A stretch of 64,000 nucleotides of DNA from Shimia sp. R9_2 (GCF_017743735.1 NZ_JAGHRO010000001.1:62001-126000); one strand, 5' to 3'. Shown: positions 1 through 8,272, counted from the stretch's first letter. A program made the numbers and translations. The notes: a model not told the origin generated them from the letters alone.

Positions 1-2
1 TG

Positions 3-1781
3 CGCTCGACGACACCCGAGGACGGAGAAAGCCTCCTTGGCCTTTTACGTCGCCTCGCGGCGATGAACGCCTATGCACACCTTGGTGATTTTCTGTCCCT
101 GGTTGAAGTGCGATACGGCCGCCCAATGCTGGAAGACCTGCCGAGTCTTGCAGGAAAGCTCGGAGTTGATGTTGGCGTCCTGGAAAGAATAGCGCCGCAT
201 TCCAATCCTGACTTTGCAACGCTGGACTGGCGTTTCCAGCGCAGTGAGGTGGACCCATTCTGCCCGATATGCATCCAGGATGGCCGTGTTTGGAAGCAGT
301 CCTGGCGGCACTGCCTGGTTTCAGCATGTTCTGAGCACGGGCTTGCGTTGCAGAGCCAATGTCCACGGTGCGGCGTGACGCTGTCATCTACAAATGGTGG
401 CTTTAGAACGTGTGAGTGTGGATACCAGCTGCAAGATTTCCAACGGGTCGAAGCGACTGCAGGAGAAGTCCATATCGCCCGCCTCATCGAGGCTGCAGGC
501 CGTGAAAGCCTGGAAGCGAACATCGGCCCATGGAAAGCTGACGTGCCTGGCGATATCAGCAGGTTTCTGTTCTTTCTGGCAACATCTGATCATTCCACGC
601 GCTCAGACAAACCAGGCAAGGTGGCTTTGCCGCGTACACTTGAGGCGACACGCGATTTCATGGTGCCGGTCCACGATCTGTTGGCTGATTGGCCGCGCGC
701 CTTTGATCGCAATGTCGAGAAACGCCTGAACTCAGGTCCGCAGGAATTCAATTCTGCGCCCGCCCGTCTTGGAAAATGGTACCAGCGTTTGATGTCGTTT
801 CGCGGTGCAGCTTTCGATCCGTTCCAGGAACGGGTCGGAAAGACTGTTGGAAGAGTTTTTGACGGTAGCTACGCGGGCGCGCTGACGCCAGATGAAGCGC
901 GGGAGTGGATATCCGCTGCCAAAGCAGCGAAGTTGCTGCGTATCCGGGCCGAACGGTTGGTTTCTGCAGTTTCAGCGGGGGAGGTGAAGGGTAGGCTTCA
1001 TCATTCCGGGCATGGGCACCGGCACACGACGATCTCCATGGATGAAGTGGATAGGTTACGCGACCTTCGAGCGCGTTTTGTTTCTGCAAAGGACGCAGGC
1101 GAGTTCCTGGGTGTTGCCAAGAAGCAGTTTTTGCTTCTGATCGAATGTGGCTTTGTTCAAACGGCATCAGAGGACGCCAAGCATCCGCTCGTGGATGGCG
1201 GTGTTGATCTCCTTGCTCTCATTGCGTTGGTTGACGGGATCCGGGATAAGATTGCGCCTGCTCCACCAAACGGAGTACAGGTGCGCTTCCGCGATCTCAA
1301 CTTACGCCGCACGACGGATCGGAAAGCCCTGTTTCAGCTTCTTCGTCAGATCAGAGACGGTCAAATCCGCCCCGTCGCCGCATCAAAGGATGATCCGCTC
1401 GCAGACTTTGCATTCTGCGGAGAGGAAGTGGACCGCTTCATAAAAGGTGTATCTGACCCGGCACCACTTACGGCCAGGGATGTCGCCGAACTTACTGGCT
1501 GGAAGCACGAATGCGTGACGCACTGGTGTAAGGAAGGGCTGCTCAAGTCTTCTCATGGGCGCCGAGGTGGTGCTGATACCTATTTCATCCGGCACCAGGA
1601 TTTGGTCGAGTTTCAGAAGAGGTTCGTTGTTGTCTCGGACGTGGCCAAGAGATCTGGTTCAACTTCCAAACATATCATGGCTCGTACATCGCAGGATGGG
1701 ATGGTGACTGTTGGATCCAAAAAAGCTGGTACCTCCTCCAGATGTCACCTCTTGGAAATTGACATGCTTCTTTCCAATTAA
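3..1781 (+). CDS. tniQ: TniQ-family transposition protein, 5' end outside window
   Basis: The reading frame is open to the left edge, and the codons before the first ATG (position 63) still read like a TniQ N-terminus (DGESLLGLLRRLA), so the gene starts upstream and is cut by the window. From that ATG the protein has 572 residues. A TniQ zinc region follows: CPIC at about 67-70, C100-x2-C103 and a CxC near 117. The C-terminal half holds about four repeats of a MerR/excisionase-like helix-turn-helix (near residues 283, 343, 475 and 520). TniQ proteins help select the target site in Tn5053/Tn7-type transposition; in tniABQ elements tniQ lies downstream of the transposase and ATPase genes, which would fit an element extending to the left. 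Family assignment is good; the element type is inferred. Confidence 0.8.
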   Translation, partial: RSTTPEDGESLLGLLRRLAAMNAYAHLGDFLSLVEVRYGRPMLEDLPSLAGKLGVDVGVLERIAPHSNPDFATLDWRFQRSEVDPFCPICIQDGRVWKQSWRHCLVSACSEHGLALQSQCPRCGVTLSSTNGGFRTCECGYQLQDFQRVEATAGEVHIARLIEAAGRESLEANIGPWKADVPGDISRFLFFLATSDHSTRSDKPGKVALPRTLEATRDFMVPVHDLLADWPRAFDRNVEKRLNSGPQEFNSAPARLGKWYQRLMSFRGAAFDPFQERVGKTVGRVFDGSYAGALTPDEAREWISAAKAAKLLRIRAERLVSAVSAGEVKGRLHHSGHGHRHTTISMDEVDRLRDLRARFVSAKDAGEFLGVAKKQFLLLIECGFVQTASEDAKHPLVDGGVDLLALIALVDGIRDKIAPAPPNGVQVRFRDLNLRRTTDRKALFQLLRQIRDGQIRPVAASKDDPLADFAFCGEEVDRFIKGVSDPAPLTARDVAELTGWKHECVTHWCKEGLLKSSHGRRGGADTYFIRHQDLVEFQKRFVVVSDVAKRSGSTSKHIMARTSQDGMVTVGSKKAGTSSRCHLLEIDMLLSN

Positions 1782-1844
1782 GGGCTGTCATAGTCAGTGA
1801 CTGACCGATTTTCTGGAACAGCGCAACACTGCATCTTACTCGAA
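1782..1844. other. Possible right edge of the TniQ-bearing element
   Basis: This short gap separates the TniQ stop from the convergent ATP-grasp gene. It contains TGTCATAGTCAGTGACTGAC (1788-1807), with an inner dyad around TCAGTGACTGA. Read from the right on the minus strand the gap also gives TGTTCCAGAAAATCGG. Ends of Tn5053/Tn7-type elements start with TGT, so this is where an end would be expected. The other end is outside the window, so no inverted repeat or target duplication can be shown. Confidence 0.25.
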
Positions 1845-3008
1845 TTATTCCAAAATGATGTGTGGGACAAAACGCGAAAGGTCCTGAGTGATCTCGCTGG
1901 TGTCTTCACGGGTGCAAAGCCCACAAGCGGTATCGCCAATGATCCAGGACCCGAGCATTGCATTGTCGTCGCCAAAGCGCGCAGGCGGACAATAGTCCTG
2001 GAGAATGTTGCCTTCGCTGCCATATTCACCCGGTGTCGAGAGGTCATCCTGCCCGGGTCGACGCAGCGTGACATTGGCGCCTTCCCGGCTGAACAATGGT
2101 TTGATCACATGTGGGGCATCCTTCGCCTCCTGTGGTGCCTCGTCCTGAAACCAGGCGGGCAGCAGGTTCGGGTGGTCAGGGAACATTTCCCACAGCAGCG
2201 GCAGAATCGCCTTGTTCGACAGAAGTGCCTTCCAGGGTGGCTCGATCCAACGGGTTGCCGCCCTGGGCAGGGCCGGGCCGTATTCCTCGCGGAACATGTC
2301 CTCCCAGGGGTACAGTTTGAAGATCGCCTCGATCACCGTGTCCTTATTGTCGGCAAACCGCCCCTGTCGATCCAGACCGATGTCCTGAATCGCCACGAAT
2401 TCTGGGATCAGTCCGGCCTGGCGCGCGCAGTCCTCCAGGTAGCTTACGGTTGCTCTGTCTTCCTCACTGCCGCGTACGCTGGCGAAATGCAGGGGATAGC
2501 CGCGCGTAAACATTCGGCCCAGCCGGTCAATCAACTGATCCTGGACCGAGTTAAACTGGTCCGTGTCAACTGGAAACACACCAGCCTCGATCTGCTGCTC
2601 CAGCCAGACCCATTGGAAAAAGCCGGTTTCATAAAGCGCGGTGGGTGTGTCGGCGTTGAATTCCAGCATCTTTGCCGGACCGCTGCCATCATAATGAAAA
2701 TCGAACCGGCCATAGAGTGAAGGGTCGCTGCGTCGCCAGCTTTCGGCGATCCAGCCGTGGAAGGCTTCGGGGATTGCCATGCGGCGCATCAGAGCGGGAT
2801 CGACCACAGCTTCGGCGACCAGCTCCAGGCACATCCGCCACAGCTCTTCGGTCGGTTCCTCGATGTCGTCTTCGATCTGGCGCAGCGTGAAGACATAGGC
2901 CCGGCTTTCGTCCCAGTAGGGCGCACCATACATGGAGTGAAAACCGAACCCCAGGGATTCAGCCAGAGCGCGCCAGCCTGGGCGCTCTGGCAGCAGACGT
3001 CGTTCCAT
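1845..3008 (-). CDS. yjfC: Glutathionylspermidine synthase-like ATP-grasp ligase (YjfC/YgiC family)
   Basis: The 387 residues match the length of E. coli YjfC/YgiC. These are the C-terminal synthetase half of glutathionylspermidine synthase without the amidase half, and are predicted to join an amino acid or peptide carboxylate to an amine using ATP; the true substrate is not known. Visible motifs are EFNADTPTALYE (116-127), WIEPPWK (254-260) and KPLFSREGANV (303-313), the last two in the ATP-grasp fold. The gene starts 5 nt after pspA and ends an operon yjfI-pspA-yjfC. Its neighbours make a membrane-stress role more likely than polyamine metabolism, which is inference. Confidence 0.85.
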   Translation of the reverse strand: MERRLLPERPGWRALAESLGFGFHSMYGAPYWDESRAYVFTLRQIEDDIEEPTEELWRMCLELVAEAVVDPALMRRMAIPEAFHGWIAESWRRSDPSLYGRFDFHYDGSGPAKMLEFNADTPTALYETGFFQWVWLEQQIEAGVFPVDTDQFNSVQDQLIDRLGRMFTRGYPLHFASVRGSEEDRATVSYLEDCARQAGLIPEFVAIQDIGLDRQGRFADNKDTVIEAIFKLYPWEDMFREEYGPALPRAATRWIEPPWKALLSNKAILPLLWEMFPDHPNLLPAWFQDEAPQEAKDAPHVIKPLFSREGANVTLRRPGQDDLSTPGEYGSEGNILQDYCPPARFGDDNAMLGSWIIGDTACGLCTREDTSEITQDLSRFVPHIILE

Positions 3009-3013
3009 TCTGA

Positions 3014-3685
3014 TTACAGCTTGGCCAGAATGGCCTGAACGTCGTTCTTTGCCGGGTTCTCCAGCGCTTTGATCTTATCCTCCAGCGTTTCGCCAGAGAT
3101 CTGCTGTGCCTCTTCCTCGGCAGCGCTCAGCACTGCCTGCTGATGGGCCTGGCGCTGCTCCAGCCGTTCAAGGCTGGCCATGGCATTGGACAGCCGCGCA
3201 TTCGAGGAGCTGGCATTGACCGATGTCGCCTTCTGCGCGTCAAGTAACGCCTCATTTGCCTTGGCCGCTTCGATCTTGCGTTGCAGCGTCTCGACACGGG
3301 ATTGCGACTGTTTCAGCGCGTTGTCCATGCCTTCTTCGGTCTTTTTGTACTGGTCGGCCAGTGCCTGATCCGCTTCAACCTTGTCGCGCAGTTTCAGAAC
3401 GCTTTCGATGATTTCCACCGCCAGCGCCTCGTCGCCTTGCTGTTTTGCGGTGCGGGCGGCTTCGGTGCGCCGTTCGATCTCCGTCATCATCTCGGCGACC
3501 GATTTTTCCTTCATGATCTTGTTGGCAGTCATCCGAGCCTTCTCGTCTCGGGCCTTTCCAATGGCGTCTTTTGCCTCGCGCATTTCCTGGTCGAGGATCT
3601 TCATAAGATTTGCATCGACCACGGCTTCCGCCGCTTCGTTTGCGGATCCCTTGATCGCGGTGACGAGCTTTCTCCAGACGCTCAT
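3014..3685 (-). CDS. yjfJ: PspA/IM30-family membrane-stress protein (YjfJ-like)
   Basis: A 223-residue, almost wholly helical and charged protein with long heptad-rich stretches, typical of PspA/Vipp1 (about 220-230 residues). PspA proteins form ESCRT-III-like rods on the inner face of the cytoplasmic membrane and limit proton leakage. The N-terminus has an amphipathic segment (MSVWRKLVTAIKGSANEAAE) that would touch the membrane. There is no pspF or pspBC next to it. Its start overlaps the stop of the DUF2170 gene by ATGA, so the two are translationally coupled. The context matches E. coli yjfJ rather than the phage-shock pspA operon. Confidence 0.9.
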   Translation of the reverse strand: MSVWRKLVTAIKGSANEAAEAVVDANLMKILDQEMREAKDAIGKARDEKARMTANKIMKEKSVAEMMTEIERRTEAARTAKQQGDEALAVEIIESVLKLRDKVEADQALADQYKKTEEGMDNALKQSQSRVETLQRKIEAAKANEALLDAQKATSVNASSSNARLSNAMASLERLEQRQAHQQAVLSAAEEEAQQISGETLEDKIKALENPAKNDVQAILAKL

Positions 3686-4128
3686 GCCACATCCTCCCGG
3701 TTGATTGTGCGCGGGCCGATATCCCGGGCCAGCTCAAGTGCGCTGTCAGCGATGGCGTGGAATTCGGCGAGAATTTCCGCCAGCGGTGCCTGTCGGGAAA
3801 TAGCTCCGAACAGTTCGTAATACTCGCGTCCGTCGATGACATCGATTGATAGAGCACATAGCGGCAGCAGCGACTTATGGCTACGCAACATCATCGCTTC
3901 GAACCCGGCTGAGTCTTCCTGAGCGTCTCGTGGCCACAGGATTGCGGAGGTCAGGATTTGCTTTTCTCCGACCGAGACGTGCAGCAGGAAATCCCCTGAA
4001 CCCGCCAGCGTTACCTCCAGAACACTCGCCCCGTCGGCTGCGGCGCAGCTGATGCCGCCGTCTTTCCCGTTTTCTTCAAGCGCCGCCTTCAGCGATGCGA
4101 CAGTCCAATTGCTGCCAGTATCCGGCAT
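3682..4128 (-). CDS. yjfI: DUF2170-family protein (YjfI-like)
   Basis: Predicted product of 148 residues with no signal peptide or membrane helix, resembling the DUF2170 family that includes E. coli YjfI (133 residues). Function unknown; the family occurs beside PspA paralogues. I chose the ATG at 4128 because GGAG lies 7 nt upstream; a longer frame reaches 4158 but has no ribosome site. It is the first gene of the leftward operon and overlaps pspA by 4 nt. A partner or modifier role for PspA is guilt by association only. Confidence 0.75.
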   Translation of the reverse strand: MPDTGSNWTVASLKAALEENGKDGGISCAAADGASVLEVTLAGSGDFLLHVSVGEKQILTSAILWPRDAQEDSAGFEAMMLRSHKSLLPLCALSIDVIDGREYYELFGAISRQAPLAEILAEFHAIADSALELARDIGPRTINREDVA

Positions 4129-4292
4129 AATAATCTCCACAAGGATAAATAGCTGCAACTATTGGTAGTCACTGGTTATGGCTGTTTCAAGCAGATCAGG
4201 CGTAAGATTTTGTCTTCGCTGTGGGAATTGACAACCCTGTGGTGAGCAGCCATGTTCTGCGCTATAAAAAATGACGACAAAGGCAATTTTAA
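4129..4292. promoter_or_regulatory. Divergent promoter region of the yjf/PspA module
   Basis: The 164 bp between the DUF2170 gene (left) and the K+ channel gene (right) must carry the start sites for both halves of the module. It has a perfect TTGACA at 4228-4233 and TATAAA at 4263-4268, but these are 29 nt apart and cannot form one sigma70 promoter. No sigma54 TGGCAC-N5-TTGC box was seen, unlike classical phage-shock promoters. Confidence 0.4.
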
Positions 4293-5336
4293 GTGCCCAT
4301 TCTTTATCGGCTTCTGGTCAAATTTTACCGGGAATTCCTGGAGCTGAAGTGGTGGTTGCTGTGCCTGGCTGCAATAGCCTTCTTTGCTGTCTCGTGGTTG
4401 CTTTTCCACTTTGCCGGTGAAGAGGAATTGACCAGCAACTTCTCTGTATACATTTATTTTGCTGCGACAACTGCCTCGACTGTTGGTTACGGGGATTACT
4501 CGCCACAGACAGAGGCGGGGCGGCTGGTTGCAGCCTTGTGGTTTTTCCCGGGCTCGCTGCTCATTTTCTCGGCCGCCTTGGGCTGGCTGGCAGGATCGAT
4601 GGTGGAAAGGATCAGGCGGATGGCCGAAGGGTATGGCAACTATGAAAGCATGAAGGGCGCGACGGTGATTGTCGGTTACAACCGCGATCACACGCAAGTC
4701 ATGATTGAGAACCTGATTGCTGGGCAGGATGGTGATGACAAGATTGTTCTGCTGACCAAAAGGAGCGACGCTGAGCTGCCGGAAGAGGTTTACCTGGTCA
4801 GGGCGGAGCGGTTGGATGCGCTGGCATCCCTGAAACGCGCGGCTATCCCCCAAGCCAACAAAGTGCTGGTGTACGCAGGTTCAGACGCTGAAACGTTCAA
4901 TACCTGTCTGGCGATCCGGGAGCTGAATGAATCCCTGCATATCGCCGCGTTTTTCGACGACCGTGATACGGCCCGACGGGCGGCTCGGATTGCCGGTTTG
5001 GAAGCCATCGTTTCCAATGCCTCCGAAGCCTTGGTGCGGGCTGCCCAGGATCCTGGAGCGGGCCAAGTTCTCATGGCGCTGTCGGCAGCCAATGTCGGCG
5101 CGACGATCTATTCGGCCACAGTCGATGGCGGCGTTTCAACACCAGTCCTGACGGCAGCTTTGGCTGACAATGATGCAAGCCTGATTGCTTTGTCTGAGCC
5201 AGGCAGCTCCGATTTCAGGTTCCTCCCGTTTCCGGAGCAATTGCAGGCTGGGGGATCGTTCTATTACCTCTGCTCGACACGTTTGACAGCAAGTCAGATT
5301 TCCAAGGGGCTTGGTGATGTTTCTGTCACTGTTTAA
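4293..5336 (+). CDS. Two-helix potassium channel with C-terminal RCK/TrkA-N-like domain
   Basis: The 347-residue product has a membrane helix at about 19-41, a pore loop with the K+ selectivity filter TVGYGD (63-68), a second helix at about 78-100, and then a cytoplasmic Rossmann-like domain starting near residue 117. This is the layout of MthK-type ligand-gated channels. The nucleotide loop reads VIVGYNRDHTQ instead of a GxGxxG motif, so NAD(H) binding is doubtful. It begins the rightward half of the module and overlaps the DUF2491 gene. A channel of this kind beside PspA and a GSP-synthase-like ligase suggests response to membrane potential, which is inference. Confidence 0.85.
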   Translation: MPILYRLLVKFYREFLELKWWLLCLAAIAFFAVSWLLFHFAGEEELTSNFSVYIYFAATTASTVGYGDYSPQTEAGRLVAALWFFPGSLLIFSAALGWLAGSMVERIRRMAEGYGNYESMKGATVIVGYNRDHTQVMIENLIAGQDGDDKIVLLTKRSDAELPEEVYLVRAERLDALASLKRAAIPQANKVLVYAGSDAETFNTCLAIRELNESLHIAAFFDDRDTARRAARIAGLEAIVSNASEALVRAAQDPGAGQVLMALSAANVGATIYSATVDGGVSTPVLTAALADNDASLIALSEPGSSDFRFLPFPEQLQAGGSFYYLCSTRLTASQISKGLGDVSVTV

Positions 5337-5961
5337 CCGAAAAAAAGCCCCCAGCGTGCCAGAGGTCGCCGGGTTGACCATCGGCCGTAGTGTGACCATC
5401 GATCCGATCGAGCTGAAACTGCTTGGCGCAGACACGCTGTTGGATCCGCCGCAGACCGGTTTCATGATCTGTGCCCAGGGTCATTGTGATCTGGGTGAGC
5501 AGTCGCATCTGCACCGTTTTTATACTGATGACGACCGCTATCTGCTGCAGATCCAGGGCGGCGACGGGGTTGAGGACAACCGGATCGACGAAATCATGCT
5601 CTGGTATGCCTATGATGTACAGTACCCGTCCCGCGACGCCGACTGGAGCGATCTAAAAACCCGACAACGGCAGAGTCGGTTCGACTTGCAGACAGAAACG
5701 GGCAACGTCACCTTCGAACGCGCTTGGTTCAACCATTCCGACGCGGATGAAGACCCGATGACCTATTGGGAAGACGTGCGCGAAACCCGAGACAGTGCTG
5801 CTCCCGCTCGAATTTTCCAGACGGCGATGCTGTTCGGGCGCGGCCTGAGCGATGGCCGCGACGAGATGCTTCTCGTTAATCTGGAAGAACCGGAAGGCGC
5901 CGAACGCGCGGCCTCATTTCTCATTGGCCGGGGTCTGCCGCGGCACGCATTGATCACGTGA
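5317..5961 (+). CDS. yjfK: DUF2491-family protein (YjfK-like)
   Basis: A 214-residue soluble, acidic protein resembling the DUF2491 family (E. coli YjfK, 219 residues). No enzyme motif recognised. The start lies inside the end of the channel gene (20 nt overlap); of TTG 5311, GTG 5314 and ATG 5317, I chose the ATG because AAGGGG sits about 7 nt upstream. The overlap implies one transcript with the channel. Function unknown; always found with PspA-like neighbours in E. coli-type clusters. Confidence 0.75.
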   Translation: MFLSLFNRKKAPSVPEVAGLTIGRSVTIDPIELKLLGADTLLDPPQTGFMICAQGHCDLGEQSHLHRFYTDDDRYLLQIQGGDGVEDNRIDEIMLWYAYDVQYPSRDADWSDLKTRQRQSRFDLQTETGNVTFERAWFNHSDADEDPMTYWEDVRETRDSAAPARIFQTAMLFGRGLSDGRDEMLLVNLEEPEGAERAASFLIGRGLPRHALIT

Positions 5962-5980
5962 CCCACAAAAGGACTGCACC

Positions 5981-6391
5981 ATGACACTTCTGACGGCCAC
6001 TCTCACGGGGATTGTTCCCTTCCTGATGTATTTTGCAACAGCCTTGATCCTGCTGATGCTCTTCATGGCGCTATACATGCGTATGACACCAAATGATGAG
6101 GTCGCACTGATCAAGGAAAACAATGTCGCAGCATCAGTGGTGCTGAGCGCGGCCTTTATTGGGTTTTCGTTGCCACTGGCCAGTGCTGCGGCAAACTCGA
6201 TCAACCTGATTGATTTCCTGATCTGGGGCGTCATCGCCGGTATCGCACAGCTTGCTGTCTATCAGATCTTCAAACGTTTCTACCCACTGCTCTCGGAACG
6301 AATTTCCCGTGGTGAGATTGCTGTCAGCATCAAGCTTGCTGGTATTTCGGTCACAGTTGGGCTGCTGAATGCAGCTTGTATCACTTACTGA
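5981..6391 (+). CDS. yjfL: DUF350-family integral membrane protein (YjfL-like)
   Basis: This 136-residue protein has four predicted membrane helices (about 10-32, 47-68, 73-95 and 118-134), the profile of DUF350/YjfL (132 residues in E. coli). DUF350 proteins have no proven activity. It lies 19 nt after the DUF2491 gene, preceded by AAAGGA, and is the third gene of the rightward operon. Placing a small membrane protein beside PspA suggests it could recruit PspA or the ligase to the membrane, which is only inference. Confidence 0.8.
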   Translation: MTLLTATLTGIVPFLMYFATALILLMLFMALYMRMTPNDEVALIKENNVAASVVLSAAFIGFSLPLASAAANSINLIDFLIWGVIAGIAQLAVYQIFKRFYPLLSERISRGEIAVSIKLAGISVTVGLLNAACITY

Positions 6392-6419
6392 AACGTCAGG
6401 ACAACGAGGGAGATCCCGG

Positions 6420-6983
6420 ATGAAACGCTCAAAATCGATCAAACTCCTGACCATGGCCTCGGCTACGCTCGCCTTGACCGCCTGCCAGGAAGAAGTTGAC
6501 ACCGAAGGGGAACTCTATCGCTCAGTTCTGGAGTGCGAGAACGCAGATCTTGTACCCAATGAAGACTGTGAACCTTTGCTGGAGGAAGGCAGAAGAATCC
6601 ACGCCAATACAGCTCCGCGCTACAACAGCGCCAGTCTTTGTGACCAGGAGCATGGTCCCGGTGAATGCAAGTATCAAAGTGGAAGCGATCCCAGTTACTA
6701 TGCCCCCTCACCCTACGGATATCTGGTTGTCGGAGCGCTCGCTGGCAGTGCTGTTGGCGATCTGGTGCGTCCGATTTATCGAACCAAAGACAGACGAGGA
6801 TACTATTCGACCGGCGGAGGCTATGTCAGCTACCTGGGAAATGGCCGGTATGGCACAAACCAAAAATCCATCCGGCAATATAACCCAAGGGTGACACAGG
6901 TCACCCCCAAAATCCAGACACGCACCACAGTGGCGTCCAGGGGTGGGTTCGGCTCACGGAGCGGGTTTTCTTTTGGAGGTTGA
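6420..6983 (+). CDS. yjfM: DUF1190-family lipoprotein (YjfM-like)
   Basis: The product of 187 residues begins MKRSKSIKLLTMASATLALTAC, a lipoprotein signal with lipobox LTAC, so it is probably anchored in the envelope. The rest is rich in Gly, Ser, Tyr and Arg, with a GGYVSYLGNGRYG stretch and a C-terminus ending SRSGFSFGG; this low-complexity tail is usual for DUF1190/YjfM. I chose ATG 6420 for GGGAG just upstream; the frame is open back to 6369 within the DUF350 gene. It closes the rightward operon. Function unknown. Confidence 0.75.
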   Translation: MKRSKSIKLLTMASATLALTACQEEVDTEGELYRSVLECENADLVPNEDCEPLLEEGRRIHANTAPRYNSASLCDQEHGPGECKYQSGSDPSYYAPSPYGYLVVGALAGSAVGDLVRPIYRTKDRRGYYSTGGGYVSYLGNGRYGTNQKSIRQYNPRVTQVTPKIQTRTTVASRGGFGSRSGFSFGG

Positions 6984-7309
6984 TTGGCCCGGGTCCACAC
7001 TATTGGTGGCCGTCAAGTGAATCGCATTTCTGACAGCGATGATTCAATCTTTTCAGAATTTTACATGATATCCTGAGGTCGAAAATTGACGTCATCTTCG
7101 CTGTCAGGAGATCACTGAAGCTTCTGGTTTTGGAAGCAAGTTTCTATGGGAATGGACGCGCCGATGGCGTCGCCCTTTGTTCGCCGCAAGTTCGTGGATA
7201 CCCGCGTGCAAATCTTCCAGGAATGGTGCTGTATCGCTTATGCAAAACCCATTACCCAGAATTGTCCTGATGATATAGTTCGCGTGGGTTTAGTGGAGAG
7301 AGATGAGTC
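6984..7309. other. Intergenic stretch without a supported gene
   Basis: I see no convincing gene, strong hairpin or terminator in these 326 bp. A 68-codon frame from 7146 overlaps the better supported small gene at 7310 and lacks a ribosome site. The base composition is less GC-rich than the chromosome to the right. Confidence 0.4.
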
Positions 7310-7537
7310 ATGGATGATAGAGCGCGGATTTACGAAATTAACAAGATTCTGAAGATGCATGGTCTTGATCACGGCAAGCGAGAGGCAGCCTTTGACGTCC
7401 TCTGGGTCGTATTGCACCCAAAGTCCAAATCGACATTGACCAAGACCATGTGTGACGATGGAAGCGTCCGCAGATTTCAGCGCTGGACACTGTCTAACAA
7501 TGGACGCGACAGCGAAATGAAAGTCGAATTCTCATGA
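7310..7537 (+). CDS. Small hypothetical protein (75 aa)
   Basis: The start ATG has a purine-rich GGAGAGAGATG site about 8 nt upstream. The protein begins MDDRARIYEINKILKMHGL, is mixed in charge, and has no signal peptide or membrane helix. I do not recognise it. It stands alone in a sparse stretch next to the yjf module, so it may be part of the same accessory block. Confidence 0.4.
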   Translation: MDDRARIYEINKILKMHGLDHGKREAAFDVLWVVLHPKSKSTLTKTMCDDGSVRRFQRWTLSNNGRDSEMKVEFS

Positions 7538-7653
7538 CCTGTTGCCCGCGAAATCCCTCAGCAAGATGTAGAGTCTGCCCACCCCTGAAAACCTGATATG
7601 CTCATTCTGCAAAGTGGTGTGCTGATGCATGGTTACAGAGAGCGAGGTGAAAG

Positions 7654-7860
7654 GTGACATTTTTTCAGAATGTGAGCTACGTGGATTTGGCAATCATCGT
7701 CGCAATGGTCGCTGTAACACTGGTCAGCCTTGCGGTCTTGCGCAACGTGCTGAAGACAACAGGAAGGGATTTCAACGACGACCCGGCGCTGGCTGAGCGG
7801 TTTCGTCGAGATGCTCCTTACCATCTTCTGCAGGACGTGATGACGCCGGACGAGGCGTAG
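7654..7860 (+). CDS. Small single-helix membrane protein, hypothetical (68 aa)
   Basis: Starts at GTG with GAGG 6 nt upstream. One hydrophobic helix (about 9-30, YVDLAIIVAMVAVTLVSLAV) is followed by a charged tail with RDFNDDPALAERFRRD. The pattern suggests a short inner-membrane protein with a cytoplasmic tail. Not recognised as a known family. It is an orphan between the yjf module and the chemoreceptor terminator. Confidence 0.45.
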   Translation: MTFFQNVSYVDLAIIVAMVAVTLVSLAVLRNVLKTTGRDFNDDPALAERFRRDAPYHLLQDVMTPDEA

Positions 7861-8211
7861 TCATTTGGTTTGGTGGTTGTACAAATGGAGTTCAGCTGAT
7901 CCGCTGAAATTCCGCCGGCCAGCACAAACTCAAACAGGCCTGGTATGCCTGGAGACAACGAATGCACAAACTTTAGAAGATTGGCCAAATCGCTCTTTTC
8001 CAGAGGAAAAAAATGTGGTTTGAATCAGATGTAGGGGCAGAATCTTGCCCACTGCGGGACGTGACTGGTGTCCGCAATACATCAGGGATGAACCGCAGAA
8101 CTATGCGCAGATTTGGCGCAAAGCTTTGGGCGGCAAATGCTGGATTTTCTCTTGCGAATGAATAAGGGTCCCGCAGCGCTTCGGGCGGCCCTACATTCAG
8201 ATATCAGTCAC
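7861..8211. other. Intergenic stretch, one weak 50-codon ORF
   Basis: No known gene is seen. A 50-codon ORF at 8013-8165 (MWFESDVGAESCPLRD...) starts with ATG 7 nt after AGAGG, but no family or coding bias supports it. The stretch is visibly less GC-rich than the genes to the right and ends at the terminator of the chemoreceptor gene; it may mark the edge of an inserted block. Confidence 0.3.
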
Positions 8212-8244
8212 AAAAAAACGCGGGGCCTTGGCTCCGCGTTTTTG
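8212..8244 (-). terminator. Intrinsic terminator of the chemoreceptor gene
   Basis: A 9-bp GC-rich stem (8218-8239, ACGCGGGGC / GCTCCGCGT with one G-T pair) closes a CTTG tetraloop. On the minus strand it is followed by seven T (AAAAAAA at 8212-8218 on the plus strand); a short T run on the other side may make it work both ways. Confidence 0.8.
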
Positions 8245-8272
8245 TTTGGCTGGTTGGAATGGCGGCTGCGCC

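Noticed and set aside
4228..4268. TTGACA and TATAAA as one promoter before the channel gene
   Set aside because: The 29-bp spacing is too long for sigma70.
7146..7352. 68-codon ORF on the + strand
   Set aside because: It overlaps the better supported small gene at 7310 and has no ribosome site.
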